A DNA stretch of 64,000 nt from Exiguobacterium sp. s122 (lineage in GTDB: Bacteria; Bacillota; Bacilli; Exiguobacteriales; Exiguobacteriaceae). The notes beneath the pieces are model-generated. The model saw only the letters and a list, made by a program, of their open reading frames with translations. It did no database searches and was not told where the DNA came from. A program made the position numbers and the translations under genes. Positions 34,964 through 43,234 of this stretch are shown one piece after another (position 1 is the first letter of the stretch; every line of letters begins with the position of its first letter). Location of the stretch: positions 1,674,001-1,738,000 of the forward strand of contig NZ_JACSMD010000001.1 in NCBI RefSeq assembly GCF_018618475.1, given 5' to 3'.

Positions 34964-34972
34964 TGATATAAT
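34964..34972 (+). promoter_or_regulatory. Extended -10 promoter element for def
   Basis: TGATATAAT, a perfect extended -10, 32 bp before the def ATG. Confidence 0.6.
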
Positions 34973-35004
34973 GAGGCATAACGCATTTGGAAAGGAAGTT
35001 GTAC

Positions 35005-35544
35005 ATGTTAACGATGAAAGACGTGATTCGTGAAGGCGACGACCGGCTTCGCCTTCGCTCAACAGAAGTTTCAATCCCACCTACAGCTGAAGATTTGACA
35101 TTGCTTGACGAGATGGAGACGTTCCTCGTCAATAGCCAAGACCCAGAAATCAGTGAAAAATATGAACTTCGCGGCGGTGTCGGCATCGCCGCACCACAAC
35201 TTGGGGTCAACCGGCGTTTTTTCACCGTCCTCTTGCATGAAGAAGAAGAGACGTTTCAATTGTCCATCTTCAACCCTAAGATCACGAGCCACTCGGTCGA
35301 GCAGACGTTTTTAAACGGCGGTGAAGGATGTCTATCCGTCGACCGTGTCGTGAAAGGTAACGTGCCGCGTTATCGCCGCATCACCCTTGAAGGGTTCGAC
35401 CGCGACGGGAATCCAATTAAACTTCGTCTTCGCGGCATGCGAGCCATCGTCTGCCAACACGAACTCGATCATTTAGACGGTGTCATGTTCTATGACCGCA
35501 TCAATCCGACCAATCCGCTAGAGACTTATGGTGAGCCGATCTGA
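35005..35544 (+). CDS. def: Peptide deformylase (type 2)
   Basis: 179 residues with the three metalloprotease motifs: GVGIAAPQLG, EGCLS (Cys109 metal ligand) and QHELDHLDG (His152, Glu153, His156). The length and the insertions before motif 1 fit the Gram-positive type 2 enzyme (B. subtilis YkrB, 184 aa). It removes the formyl group from nascent chains. AAAGGAAG precedes the ATG at 35005. It probably shares a transcript with the downstream lipoprotein-hydrolase gene (10-bp gap). Confidence 0.95.
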   Translation: MLTMKDVIREGDDRLRLRSTEVSIPPTAEDLTLLDEMETFLVNSQDPEISEKYELRGGVGIAAPQLGVNRRFFTVLLHEEEETFQLSIFNPKITSHSVEQTFLNGGEGCLSVDRVVKGNVPRYRRITLEGFDRDGNPIKLRLRGMRAIVCQHELDHLDGVMFYDRINPTNPLETYGEPI

Positions 35545-35554
35545 GGTGACGAAC

Positions 35555-37171
35555 GTGAGAAAAAAGGCACTGTTGTTAGTATTCCCATTTTTATTTCTTT
35601 TAATCGGGGGATGTGTCCGGATCGAGTATGACGCTACTGTCCATTACGATCAATCGGTCACGCTCGAGACGACGTACGCATTTCGCGATCACCCCGTCAT
35701 GAGACTGCTCAATTTGCGCCTAGATTGGGATACGTGGAAACAACAGGCCCGTGACAACGGCTATGCGACACGTGACTACTCGAGTGAAGATGATTATGAA
35801 GGCATGGTGCTCAAGAAGACGTTTGATAACGTCGACGAGTTACAGAACATCAAAGAAGAATGGAAGACCGGACCAGCCGGCATCCTTGTCCCGCCGGATA
35901 TGGAGTTCGATGTGCAAAAGGAAGACGGCATCTGGTTCGACTCCTATGTACTCAATACGAACCTCGATTTACGGCTCGACCGAATCGAACTGCCGGGACT
36001 CAACTTGAGCGGCTCCCCGAAACAGCTTGCCGAACGCTATGTCCGTCAAGCCGATATCCGTTTCAACTTGACCGTGCCGACTGGTGTGTTCATCGAGGAC
36101 GGGACCGGCCTTGACCTTCGCTCGATGAAACACGTCGAATGGCAAGTGTACGGGGGCCGGCAAAACAATTTGACGCTCGTCGCGCACGTCCCGAACGTGA
36201 AGGCGTGGATTATCACGATCGTCGCTTTCGTCGTCGTCAGCCTCGCAAGTTTCTTCATTTGGCGAAAATACCGGAAGAACGCCGGCGACCCGAACAAGAC
36301 GTCCATCCGTTCGCGCCTACTCGGTGTGCTCATCGTCGTCTTGGCGCTCTCGATCATTATCGTGACCATTCGGGAAGAGTTGACGACGGAACGGAAGGCC
36401 GAGGCCGTGCGTCAAGCGGCCCAGACCGACGAGTTCATCCCCACGTTCGCCGTGCATGGCCTCCTCGGGACGGACCGGACGTTCTTGCGCTTCTCTCAGT
36501 TCATGGAGCAACGCGGACTCGCTAAAGACGGCGCCCTCTGCACCGTCTCGACAGAAAGCGAGGTCGACTGCGTCATCAACGACTATAGCTCGAACCGCCC
36601 CATCGTCCGAATCGAATACGAGGACGCTGAGGCGTCGCTGAACAATCAGACGAAATGGTTGAACGCGGCAATCGAGACGTATAAGGCAGAACGAAACAAG
36701 TCGTTCGACCGAATGTATTTGATTGGCCACAGCATGGGCGGCGTCGCCGCTGCGAACTATATTTTGAATCAAGACGACTACCTCATCGATAAGTTCGTCT
36801 CTTTCGACAGTCCGTTCGCCGGTACTCGTCTCGCCAACTTCGGTTTGTCGGCGAGTAATTTCGGAGTAAACACCGGAAGTGCCGCCATCCGCGACTTGTC
36901 CCCGACGTCAGACGGGCTACAGGCGTTCCAGGCAAAACTTGAGACGTGGCCACGTTCCGTTCAAGTGTTGTCGTTCGCCGGGCGCGGCGGGGAGTTCAAT
37001 TTGATTGAGCCCTCGAGCTCATTGCTCCTCGAAGACTATACGAATAACATTACGACGGAGACTGTCCCGTACGATCACTTCTCGCTCCATCGGAAGACGG
37101 ACGTGCTTCGTGACACAGGACGATTCCTGTACGAGTATACGAACGAGTTCAACCCAGTCGAAACGAACTGA
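35555..37171 (+). CDS. Lipoprotein with LppM/DUF3153-like N-domain, membrane segments and DUF915 alpha/beta-hydrolase
   Basis: 538 residues. A lipoprotein signal ends in LIGGC (Cys20). The N-terminal part (about 21-210, VRIEYDATVHYDQSVTLETT) resembles LppM/DUF3153-type surface domains. Two membrane segments follow (about 217-237, AWIITIVAFVVVSLASFF; and about 258-276). Residues from about 305 form a DUF915-type alpha/beta-hydrolase: FAVHGLLGTDRTFLRF, nucleophile Ser393 in YLIGHSMGGVAAANY, and a late YDHFSLH with the probable catalytic His. GAGGTGA lies 5 nt before the GTG. The two parts are normally separate proteins, and the substrate is unknown. Confidence 0.72.
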   Translation: MRKKALLLVFPFLFLLIGGCVRIEYDATVHYDQSVTLETTYAFRDHPVMRLLNLRLDWDTWKQQARDNGYATRDYSSEDDYEGMVLKKTFDNVDELQNIKEEWKTGPAGILVPPDMEFDVQKEDGIWFDSYVLNTNLDLRLDRIELPGLNLSGSPKQLAERYVRQADIRFNLTVPTGVFIEDGTGLDLRSMKHVEWQVYGGRQNNLTLVAHVPNVKAWIITIVAFVVVSLASFFIWRKYRKNAGDPNKTSIRSRLLGVLIVVLALSIIIVTIREELTTERKAEAVRQAAQTDEFIPTFAVHGLLGTDRTFLRFSQFMEQRGLAKDGALCTVSTESEVDCVINDYSSNRPIVRIEYEDAEASLNNQTKWLNAAIETYKAERNKSFDRMYLIGHSMGGVAAANYILNQDDYLIDKFVSFDSPFAGTRLANFGLSASNFGVNTGSAAIRDLSPTSDGLQAFQAKLETWPRSVQVLSFAGRGGEFNLIEPSSSLLLEDYTNNITTETVPYDHFSLHRKTDVLRDTGRFLYEYTNEFNPVETN

Positions 37172-37174
37172 CGA

Positions 37175-37203
37175 AAACCCGCCTTCGTGAAGAGGGCGGG
37201 TTT
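37175..37203. terminator. Terminator between the hydrolase and PLD genes
   Basis: AAACCCGCC/GGCGGGTTT with an inner CTTC/GAAG pairing; T runs on both strands serve the converging genes. Confidence 0.85.
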
Positions 37204-37208
37204 CTTTG

Positions 37209-38666
37209 TTAGTACGTCATCGTCCACGTCAGTTTTTGGAACCAATAAATCAAATATTTGCCGATCGGCAAATCGGTCTGAATCTCTTCGTACGCAAGAG
37301 TGTACGTCCCTTCTTCGTTGTTCCATAACCTTTTGAAATACCCGTCGACCTCGTTCATAAACTCTGTCTCGGTCGTCGCCACGACTTCGACATCGGCCTC
37401 TAGATTGTAGTCGTTCATATTGCGTGCCGTATAGTTCCCGGAGCCGATGACGACGACTTGACGCTCGCCTTCTACATACAAAAGTTTCGGATGGTACTGT
37501 TCGTCGCCGACTTCATACCAACGAATCTCGATTTGGTCCGGGTTGACCGTGTTCAGTTCGGCCGTCACCGGTAAGTTCGGTAAGCCCGACTTGTCCCGCC
37601 CAAACGCGTTCGTATTCGGATCGAGGATGAGTTTGACGAAGACACCCCGCTCTGCCGCCCGGTGAATGGCATGGATGATGTCTCGATCAGCCAAATAGAA
37701 CATGCCGATCCAAATCGTCTCCCCCGCTTTCGCTTGATCCATCCCGTCGATGACCGCATCTTCAATCTTCGACTCGGTCACGTATCGGATTTCCATCGGG
37801 CCGTCCGAGTCTTCTTCCCGCAGGTTCGCTAGCTTCTCTTCATCCGGGAATCTCGCCTCGTCGCCTTTCGAGAATCGGGCAATGGCCTCTTCCCCTTCTA
37901 AAATATCAGCGAGGATCGGACCGTCAAGGCGGACCCCGACGTTCGAATGATACCCGCTCGCGTCATGCGGATTCGCCGACAAGACAAACCCTTCGTTCTC
38001 GGTCACCATGACTTTCCGATGGTTCGCTTTCACGTTCAACAGTCGTAAATAGGACCGTATGGTGATGTCCGGTGCCGACTTTGCCATCGGGTTCGGGAGC
38101 CAGCCGTTCTGGCTATCCCCAAACCATTGGAAAGCCATCCGATACACAGTGGAATACAGGATATTTGGATCGCGAAGGGCATCTAAATTTGTATAGACGA
38201 TTTCAGCGCCCGCCTCCTCCAATAAGTCGAGATGATCGGCAGGATGCCCGTTATACGTCGTGTTGATTTCATCGGTGATGACGACGACGTTCAAATCCGG
38301 ATACGCCTCCATCTGCTCGAGGAGCGCCGCCGTCAAACGAGCCGTGATCGTCGGATATTGTCGATCTTCATTTGAATAAGGATTAAATAAGAAAAAGTCC
38401 ATGACGACATACTCGCGCGCCTCACGAATCGATCGTTCGACGTCTTGAAAAATCTCCATTTCGTTCACTTCCGTGTCCTCGCCTTGGTACGTCAAGTCAA
38501 TAAGGAAATCGATTTGGTCGTCTGAAATCGCGACCGGTTCTGACGCCCGTGATACGCCTTCTGGTAACGGCTTGACTTGGTGATAAATCATCGTAATAAG
38601 GAAGAGGACGAGTAGCACGGCAACGCCCCACTTCACCCATCCACGTCTCCTCTTTTTCTCTGCCAT
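37209..38666 (-). CDS. Phospholipase D/cardiolipin synthase-like protein with variant HKD motifs
   Basis: 485 residues. One N-terminal membrane segment (about 10-30, KWGVAVLLVLFLITMIY) then two PLD repeats: ANHRKVMVTENEGFVLSANP and YHPKLLYVEGERQVVVIGSG. His216/Lys218 and His392/Lys394 are present, but both motifs have Glu (223 and 399) where the family has Asp. The protein probably faces outward and may act on phospholipids by a phosphatidyl-enzyme mechanism. AAGGAGCGGG precedes the ATG at 38666; the frame upstream runs into rnjA and is not used. Confidence 0.8.
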   Translation of the reverse strand: MAEKKRRRGWVKWGVAVLLVLFLITMIYHQVKPLPEGVSRASEPVAISDDQIDFLIDLTYQGEDTEVNEMEIFQDVERSIREAREYVVMDFFLFNPYSNEDRQYPTITARLTAALLEQMEAYPDLNVVVITDEINTTYNGHPADHLDLLEEAGAEIVYTNLDALRDPNILYSTVYRMAFQWFGDSQNGWLPNPMAKSAPDITIRSYLRLLNVKANHRKVMVTENEGFVLSANPHDASGYHSNVGVRLDGPILADILEGEEAIARFSKGDEARFPDEEKLANLREEDSDGPMEIRYVTESKIEDAVIDGMDQAKAGETIWIGMFYLADRDIIHAIHRAAERGVFVKLILDPNTNAFGRDKSGLPNLPVTAELNTVNPDQIEIRWYEVGDEQYHPKLLYVEGERQVVVIGSGNYTARNMNDYNLEADVEVVATTETEFMNEVDGYFKRLWNNEEGTYTLAYEEIQTDLPIGKYLIYWFQKLTWTMTY

Positions 38667-38697
38667 CTGCACCCGCTCCTTATTGTTCGGTTCAAAA

Positions 38698-38725
38698 AAC
38701 GGGCCGTAGTCGCCTACAGCCCGTT
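38698..38725 (-). terminator. Terminator of rnjA
   Basis: AACGGGC-C-GTAG / CTAC-A-GCCCGTT stem with a TTTTTTG tail on the minus strand, between rnjA and the PLD-like gene. Confidence 0.8.
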
Positions 38726-38728
38726 CGA

Positions 38729-40396
38729 TCATACTTCCATAATAATCGGAAGAACCATTGGGTGTCTTCTCGTTTTTTGTGCCAAATATGGTGTAAGCGT
38801 ATCGGAAACGAGTTGTTTCAACTCTGACCATTTCATCTGCTTGTTCGAGAGGCCTTGTTCGACCGTCTTCTTCAATAGACGTTCGCCGTCACGAATTAAG
38901 CTACCAGATTCACGCATATAGACGAAACCGCGTGAGATGATGTCCGGCCCAGAGACGAGTTTACGCGTCTTGCCATCGATGCTGATGACGACGACGACGA
39001 GTCCGTCCTCTGAGAGGATGCGACGATCGCGCAAGACGATGTTCCCGATATCCCCGATTCCGTTCCCATCGATATAAACGGCGTTCGCGGAAATCTTGCC
39101 GGTTACGGCTGCCGAATCGGCGTCGACCGCGAGCACTTCCCCGTTATCCATGACGAAACTATTCTCTTTCGAAATCCCGACCGATTCAGCGAGTTCGGCA
39201 TGTTTTTTCAACATTCGATACTCGCCGTGAATCGGCATAAAGAATTTCGGGTTGAGCAATCGAATCATGAGCAGTTGTTCTTGTTGCGAACCGTGACCTG
39301 ACGTGTGGATGTTCGTCAACTTGCCATACACGACGTCCGCGCCGGCTTTATAGAGCTGGTCAATCGTCTTCCCGACCGAGATGGCGTTCCCCGGAATCGG
39401 TGAAGAAGAGAAGATGACCGTGTCACCCGGGATAATCGACACTTGGCGGTGTGTCCCGTTCGCGATTCGACTGAGTGCTGCCATCGGCTCCCCTTGTGAA
39501 CCGGTACAAAGAATCGCGATTTCATTCGGGTTGTAGTTACGCATTTGGTTCGTTTCGATGATCATGCCTTTCGGTACGTTAATGAAGCCGAGCTCTTGCC
39601 CGATCGTCATGACCTTCTCCATCGAGCGACCGAAGATGAGCAAGTGACGGCCCGTCTCGGCACACGCATCGATGACTTGTTGTAGACGATAAATGTTCGA
39701 AGCGAACGTCGCAAAAATGATCCGTCCTTCCGCTTTTCGGAACGTCTCGCTGATCGTGCCACCGACGACGCGTTCACTCATCGTGAATCCTTCGACTTCG
39801 GCGTTCGTCGAGTCGGACAAGAGACAGAGCACCCCTTCTTTCCCGATTTCAGCCATCTTGGCAAGGTCAGCCGGCTCGCCGACCGGTGTGAAGTCAAACT
39901 TGAAGTCGCCCGTGTGGACGATGTTCCCCTGTGGTGTCTTGACGACGACACCGAGTGAGTTCGGAATCGAGTGAGTCGTCCGGAAGAACGAAATACTCGT
40001 TTTTCTAAACTTGACGATTGCGTCCTCGTCAATCTCATGCAGTTCTGCTTCACGGAGCAAACCATGCTCTTCAAGCTTCACTTTGATGAGTCCGAGAGCA
40101 AGTTTCGTCGCATAAATTGGCAATTTCACTTGCTTCAAAAGGAACGGGATGCCCCCGATATGGTCTTCATGACCGTGGGTGATGAATACCCCTTTGACTT
40201 TCTCTTTATTTTTAATCAGATAAGTATAATCCGGAATAACGTAGTCGATTCCAAGCAAATCGTCCTCCGGGAACATGATACCGGCATCGATGACGATAAT
40301 CTCATCTTGGAATTGAACGACGTACGTGTTCTTCCCGATTTCACCGAGTCCGCCTAGTGCGAACACGGCCGTTTGGTGGTTCTTTACAAACTTCAT
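38729..40396 (-). CDS. rnjA: Ribonuclease J1
   Basis: 555 residues, beta-CASP metallo-beta-lactamase nuclease. [16 protein letters not shown] at the N-terminus, zinc motif [16 protein letters not shown], then [17 protein letters not shown] and LHTSGH-type beta-CASP signatures ([14 protein letters not shown]), and the C-terminal domain. RNase J1 is the 5'-3' exo- and endonuclease central to mRNA decay in Bacilli. In B. subtilis the small RNA polymerase subunit gene rpoY (ykzG) precedes it; no ORF for it exists in the 40397-40607 gap here. Confidence 0.96.
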   Translation of the reverse strand: MKFVKNHQTAVFALGGLGEIGKNTYVVQFQDEIIVIDAGIMFPEDDLLGIDYVIPDYTYLIKNKEKVKGVFITHGHEDHIGGIPFLLKQVKLPIYATKLALGLIKVKLEEHGLLREAELHEIDEDAIVKFRKTSISFFRTTHSIPNSLGVVVKTPQGNIVHTGDFKFDFTPVGEPADLAKMAEIGKEGVLCLLSDSTNAEVEGFTMSERVVGGTISETFRKAEGRIIFATFASNIYRLQQVIDACAETGRHLLIFGRSMEKVMTIGQELGFINVPKGMIIETNQMRNYNPNEIAILCTGSQGEPMAALSRIANGTHRQVSIIPGDTVIFSSSPIPGNAISVGKTIDQLYKAGADVVYGKLTNIHTSGHGSQQEQLLMIRLLNPKFFMPIHGEYRMLKKHAELAESVGISKENSFVMDNGEVLAVDADSAAVTGKISANAVYIDGNGIGDIGNIVLRDRRILSEDGLVVVVISIDGKTRKLVSGPDIISRGFVYMRESGSLIRDGERLLKKTVEQGLSNKQMKWSELKQLVSDTLTPYLAQKTRRHPMVLPIIMEV

Positions 40397-40607
40397 TTAA
40401 TCGCTCCTTACTAAAAATAGTTGATTTCATCTATGTGAAACATAAGTGATTCTCGCAGTATGGTTACGTTCCGTAAGATTCTTTCTTCATTATAGCTCAT
40501 ATTGTGTCAATATTTCACTATTGACGTCAGATTGCGGGGTGTTTCACGATTTCATGTTATGCTTTTAAGTATAGAAAGACCATTATCAGACAGAGAAAGC
40601 ATGGTGA

Positions 40608-41390
40608 ATGAATTTGGAAGATCAAAAAGTTGTATTTTTCGATATTGACGGGACCCTTCTCCACGACGGGACGTACATCCCGCCTTCGACCATCCAAGCG
40701 ATTAAACAGTTGCACGCAAACGGAGTTGAGACGTTTATCGCGACAGGACGCGGTCCGGCGATGTTATCAAACATCCCGGAACAAGTCGGAATCAATAGCT
40801 TCGTCTGCTACAACGGACAAATCGTCGTGCATGTGGGAGAAGTCGTCTATCGTAACACGTTGCCGACAGAAGCGTTGACGCGCCTGACGCGTCACGCAGA
40901 GACGAACGATCATACACTCGTCTACCTCGGTCAGCATCGAGGCGGGGCGACACGACGAGATGACGCCCTCGTCGAGCAATCACTCGGCGAGCTCGACATG
41001 CCGATTCCGACGTTCGAGCCGGATTTCCATCTCGCACAAGACGTCTATCAGACGCTCCTATACTGCACTCCGGAAGAAGAGCACCATTACTTGAGCGCCT
41101 ATAACGAGTTCGACTTCATCCGCTGGCATCCGCACGCGATGGACGTGATCAATCGCGGGGCGAGCAAGGCCGATGGCATTCGCCACTTTATCGAGGCGAA
41201 CGGCTATCGTTTGGAGAACACGTATGCGTTCGGCGATGCGTTGAACGATTTGGCGATGCTCCAATACGTCGGAACGGGCATTGCGATGGGCAACGGCCGT
41301 GTCGAGGCGAAGGAAGCCGCCGACTATGTGACGAAATCCATCCTCGACGACGGGATCGAATATGGCTTAAAGAAAATGAATTTGATTTAA
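40608..41390 (+). CDS. Cof-type HAD phosphatase (YkrA-like)
   Basis: 260 residues. HAD motifs: I FFDIDGTLLHDG (nucleophile Asp), II ETFIATGRGPAML, III (Lys, GASKADGIRHFI) and IV YAFGDALNDLAML, with a type IIB cap between. Cof-type enzymes dephosphorylate sugar phosphates or cofactors such as FMN or PLP. Start is uncertain: ATG 40608 lacks a good ribosome-binding site, whereas TTG 40614 has GGTGA 6 nt upstream. Position next to rnjA and ktrC fits B. subtilis ykrA. Confidence 0.88.
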   Translation: MNLEDQKVVFFDIDGTLLHDGTYIPPSTIQAIKQLHANGVETFIATGRGPAMLSNIPEQVGINSFVCYNGQIVVHVGEVVYRNTLPTEALTRLTRHAETNDHTLVYLGQHRGGATRRDDALVEQSLGELDMPIPTFEPDFHLAQDVYQTLLYCTPEEEHHYLSAYNEFDFIRWHPHAMDVINRGASKADGIRHFIEANGYRLENTYAFGDALNDLAMLQYVGTGIAMGNGRVEAKEAADYVTKSILDDGIEYGLKKMNLI

Positions 41391-41392
41391 CA

Positions 41393-41420
41393 AAAACGAG
41401 AGGCGGGCGCCTCTCGTTTT
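41393..41420. terminator. Bidirectional terminator between HAD and ktrC-like genes
   Basis: AAAACGAGAGGCG/CGCCTCTCGTTTT with a 2-nt loop; touches the ktrC-like stop codon. Confidence 0.88.
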
Positions 41421-42082
41421 TATCTCGACCGAAGCGTACGTTCGAGTCGGTCGAGGTCGGTATCTTTTCCGATGATGATGAGAATGTCCTCCGGCAAAAT
41501 CATCTCGTCCGCTTGCGGCGAAATGAGGATGTCATCCACACGGCGAATCGCCACGATATTGACGCCGTATTTAGCACGAAGGTCCAAGTCGATGAGCGAT
41601 TTATTCGATAGCTTATCGCCCGCCTTGATTTCCACAATGGAATGTTCATTCGAGAGTTCTAAATAATCCAAAATGCTTTGACTCATCAAACCGTTCGCAA
41701 TCCGGACGCCCATGTCTCGCTCTGGGTGGACGATGTTATCGGCCCCGATGCGACGTAATACTTTCTCATGGTAATCGTTCGTCGCTTTGACCGTGATGAT
41801 TTGAACACCGAGCTCTTTTAAGATGAGCGTCGTCAAAATCGAGGCTTGGATGTTTTCTCCAATCGCGACGATCACGTGCTCGAAGTTCCGAATGCCGAGG
41901 CTTTTCAACACGTTCTCATCTGTCGTATCGGCGATGACCGCGTGTGTCGCGAGGCCCATAAATTCGTTGACGCGTTCTTCATCCACGTCGATGGCGAGGA
42001 CGTCGTATCCGTTCGCTGACAATTCCCGTACAATCGAACCACCGAAACGTCCCAATCCAATGACTGCAAATTCCCCTGTCAT
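41420..42082 (-). CDS. ktrC: KtrA/KtrC-type RCK potassium-channel regulatory subunit
   Basis: 220 residues. The RCK_N Rossmann domain begins FAVIGLGRFGGSIVRELSAN and continues with VLAIDVDEERVNEF and VIVAIGENIQASILTTL; the RCK_C domain is at about 135-220. Such subunits bind NAD(H)/ATP on RCK_N and c-di-AMP on RCK_C and gate the membrane partner KtrB/KtrD, which is not in this window. Assignment to ktrC rather than ktrA rests on linkage with rnjA. The upstream gap (42083-42168) shows no riboswitch-like structure that I can recognise. Confidence 0.9.
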   Translation of the reverse strand: MTGEFAVIGLGRFGGSIVRELSANGYDVLAIDVDEERVNEFMGLATHAVIADTTDENVLKSLGIRNFEHVIVAIGENIQASILTTLILKELGVQIITVKATNDYHEKVLRRIGADNIVHPERDMGVRIANGLMSQSILDYLELSNEHSIVEIKAGDKLSNKSLIDLDLRAKYGVNIVAIRRVDDILISPQADEMILPEDILIIIGKDTDLDRLERTLRSR

Positions 42083-42168
42083 AATTTCTACATCCCTTTC
42101 CGACTACGCATTCTGTTCTCAATTCTTCGTTCAGTGTAACCGATTCCCTTGAAAAAAACTATAGAAAA

Positions 42169-42190
42169 AAGACCGGGAAGACCCGGTCTT
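42169..42190 (-). terminator. Terminator of cydAB
   Basis: AAGACCGGG/CCCGGTCTT with a 4-nt loop followed on the minus strand by TTTTTTC; the stem touches the cydB stop. Confidence 0.85.
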
Positions 42191-43220
42191 ACGCTTTACC
42201 GCTCGAACGCTTGCCGCGCACGTAATCATTGTCGAACAAGAACAGTCGAAGTAACAAATAAAGTGCTGGAACGAGAAGCAAGAGCCCTAGAATGAAGACG
42301 ACGACGAGTGCGACCGCCATCGACTCGTTGACGACGCTTCCGTTGATGTCGATATACGGATACAAGATATACGGCAAGTGCGTATAGCCGTAGCCGAACC
42401 AAGCCATGAAAAATTGACCCATGACCATCAGGAACGCGATGCCGTAGTTCCGTTTCAAATAGACGAGCGCGACCGCTGCGACGAAGAAGATGAAACTAGC
42501 CGCGAACCACCACCAGTTGCCGGCCAAAATCCGCTCATAGTGCCATGCCGCTTGAGACTTCAAGCCAAAGAAGACGAGGCCAGACGCGATGATGGTCGGA
42601 ACGCTCCAAAAGAGCGCCCACTTCCGAACGAGTCCCATCGCCGTCTTGTCCCCGGCTTTATCCGCATAGAACAAGAGGAACATCGCACTAATATAGAGCA
42701 CTGAGACGATGGCGAGTGTGACGACGGTCCATGAGTAGAAGTTCGTGAACAACTTCATGCCGTCAAAGAATACACTTGACTCAGTCTCGTTAATGAAGCC
42801 ACCTTGACTGACTGTCAAGACTGTCGACATCGAGGCGGGAATGAGAAGACCCGTCGCTCCGTATAAGAACATATAGAGCGTGCTCTCTTTTGAACCATAG
42901 TTCGCAAACGCATAGAAGCTCCCGCGAATCGCAAGAAGGATTAACACGACCGAGGCCGGGATCAAGAGCGCTGTCCCGTAATAATAAGCCGTATCCGGGA
43001 AAAATCCGACAATCCCGACGAAGAAGAAGACGAAGAAGACGTTCGTCACTTCCCACGTCGGCGATAAATACCGTGCAATCAGACGGTTGACCATATGGTC
43101 TCGCTTCGTGTACTTACTATAGAAAGCGAAGAAACCAGCACCGAAATCAATCGATGCGACGATGAGATAGCCGTATAAGAACGTCCATAAGACGGCAATC
43201 CCTAATTCTTGAATCTGCAT
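42189..43220 (-). CDS. cydB: Cytochrome bd-type quinol oxidase subunit II (CydB)
   Basis: 343 residues, about nine membrane helices: MQIQELGIAVLWTFLYGYLI, SIDFGAGFFAFYSKY, LSPTWEVTNVFFVFFFVGIVG and AFLMVMGQFFMAWFGYGYTH. It binds no haem itself but stabilises subunit I. CGGAGGG precedes the ATG at 43220, inside the end of cydA (stop 43235-43237 just upstream). Confidence 0.93.
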   Translation of the reverse strand: MQIQELGIAVLWTFLYGYLIVASIDFGAGFFAFYSKYTKRDHMVNRLIARYLSPTWEVTNVFFVFFFVGIVGFFPDTAYYYGTALLIPASVVLILLAIRGSFYAFANYGSKESTLYMFLYGATGLLIPASMSTVLTVSQGGFINETESSVFFDGMKLFTNFYSWTVVTLAIVSVLYISAMFLLFYADKAGDKTAMGLVRKWALFWSVPTIIASGLVFFGLKSQAAWHYERILAGNWWWFAASFIFFVAAVALVYLKRNYGIAFLMVMGQFFMAWFGYGYTHLPYILYPYIDINGSVVNESMAVALVVVFILGLLLLVPALYLLLRLFLFDNDYVRGKRSSGKA

Positions 43221-43234
43221 GCCATACCCTCCGA

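Noticed and set aside
42083-42168. Possible c-di-AMP riboswitch before the ktrC-like gene
   Set aside because: The gap is under 110 bp, mostly AT-rich and partly taken by the cydB terminator; no pseudo-symmetric ydaO-type structure is visible.
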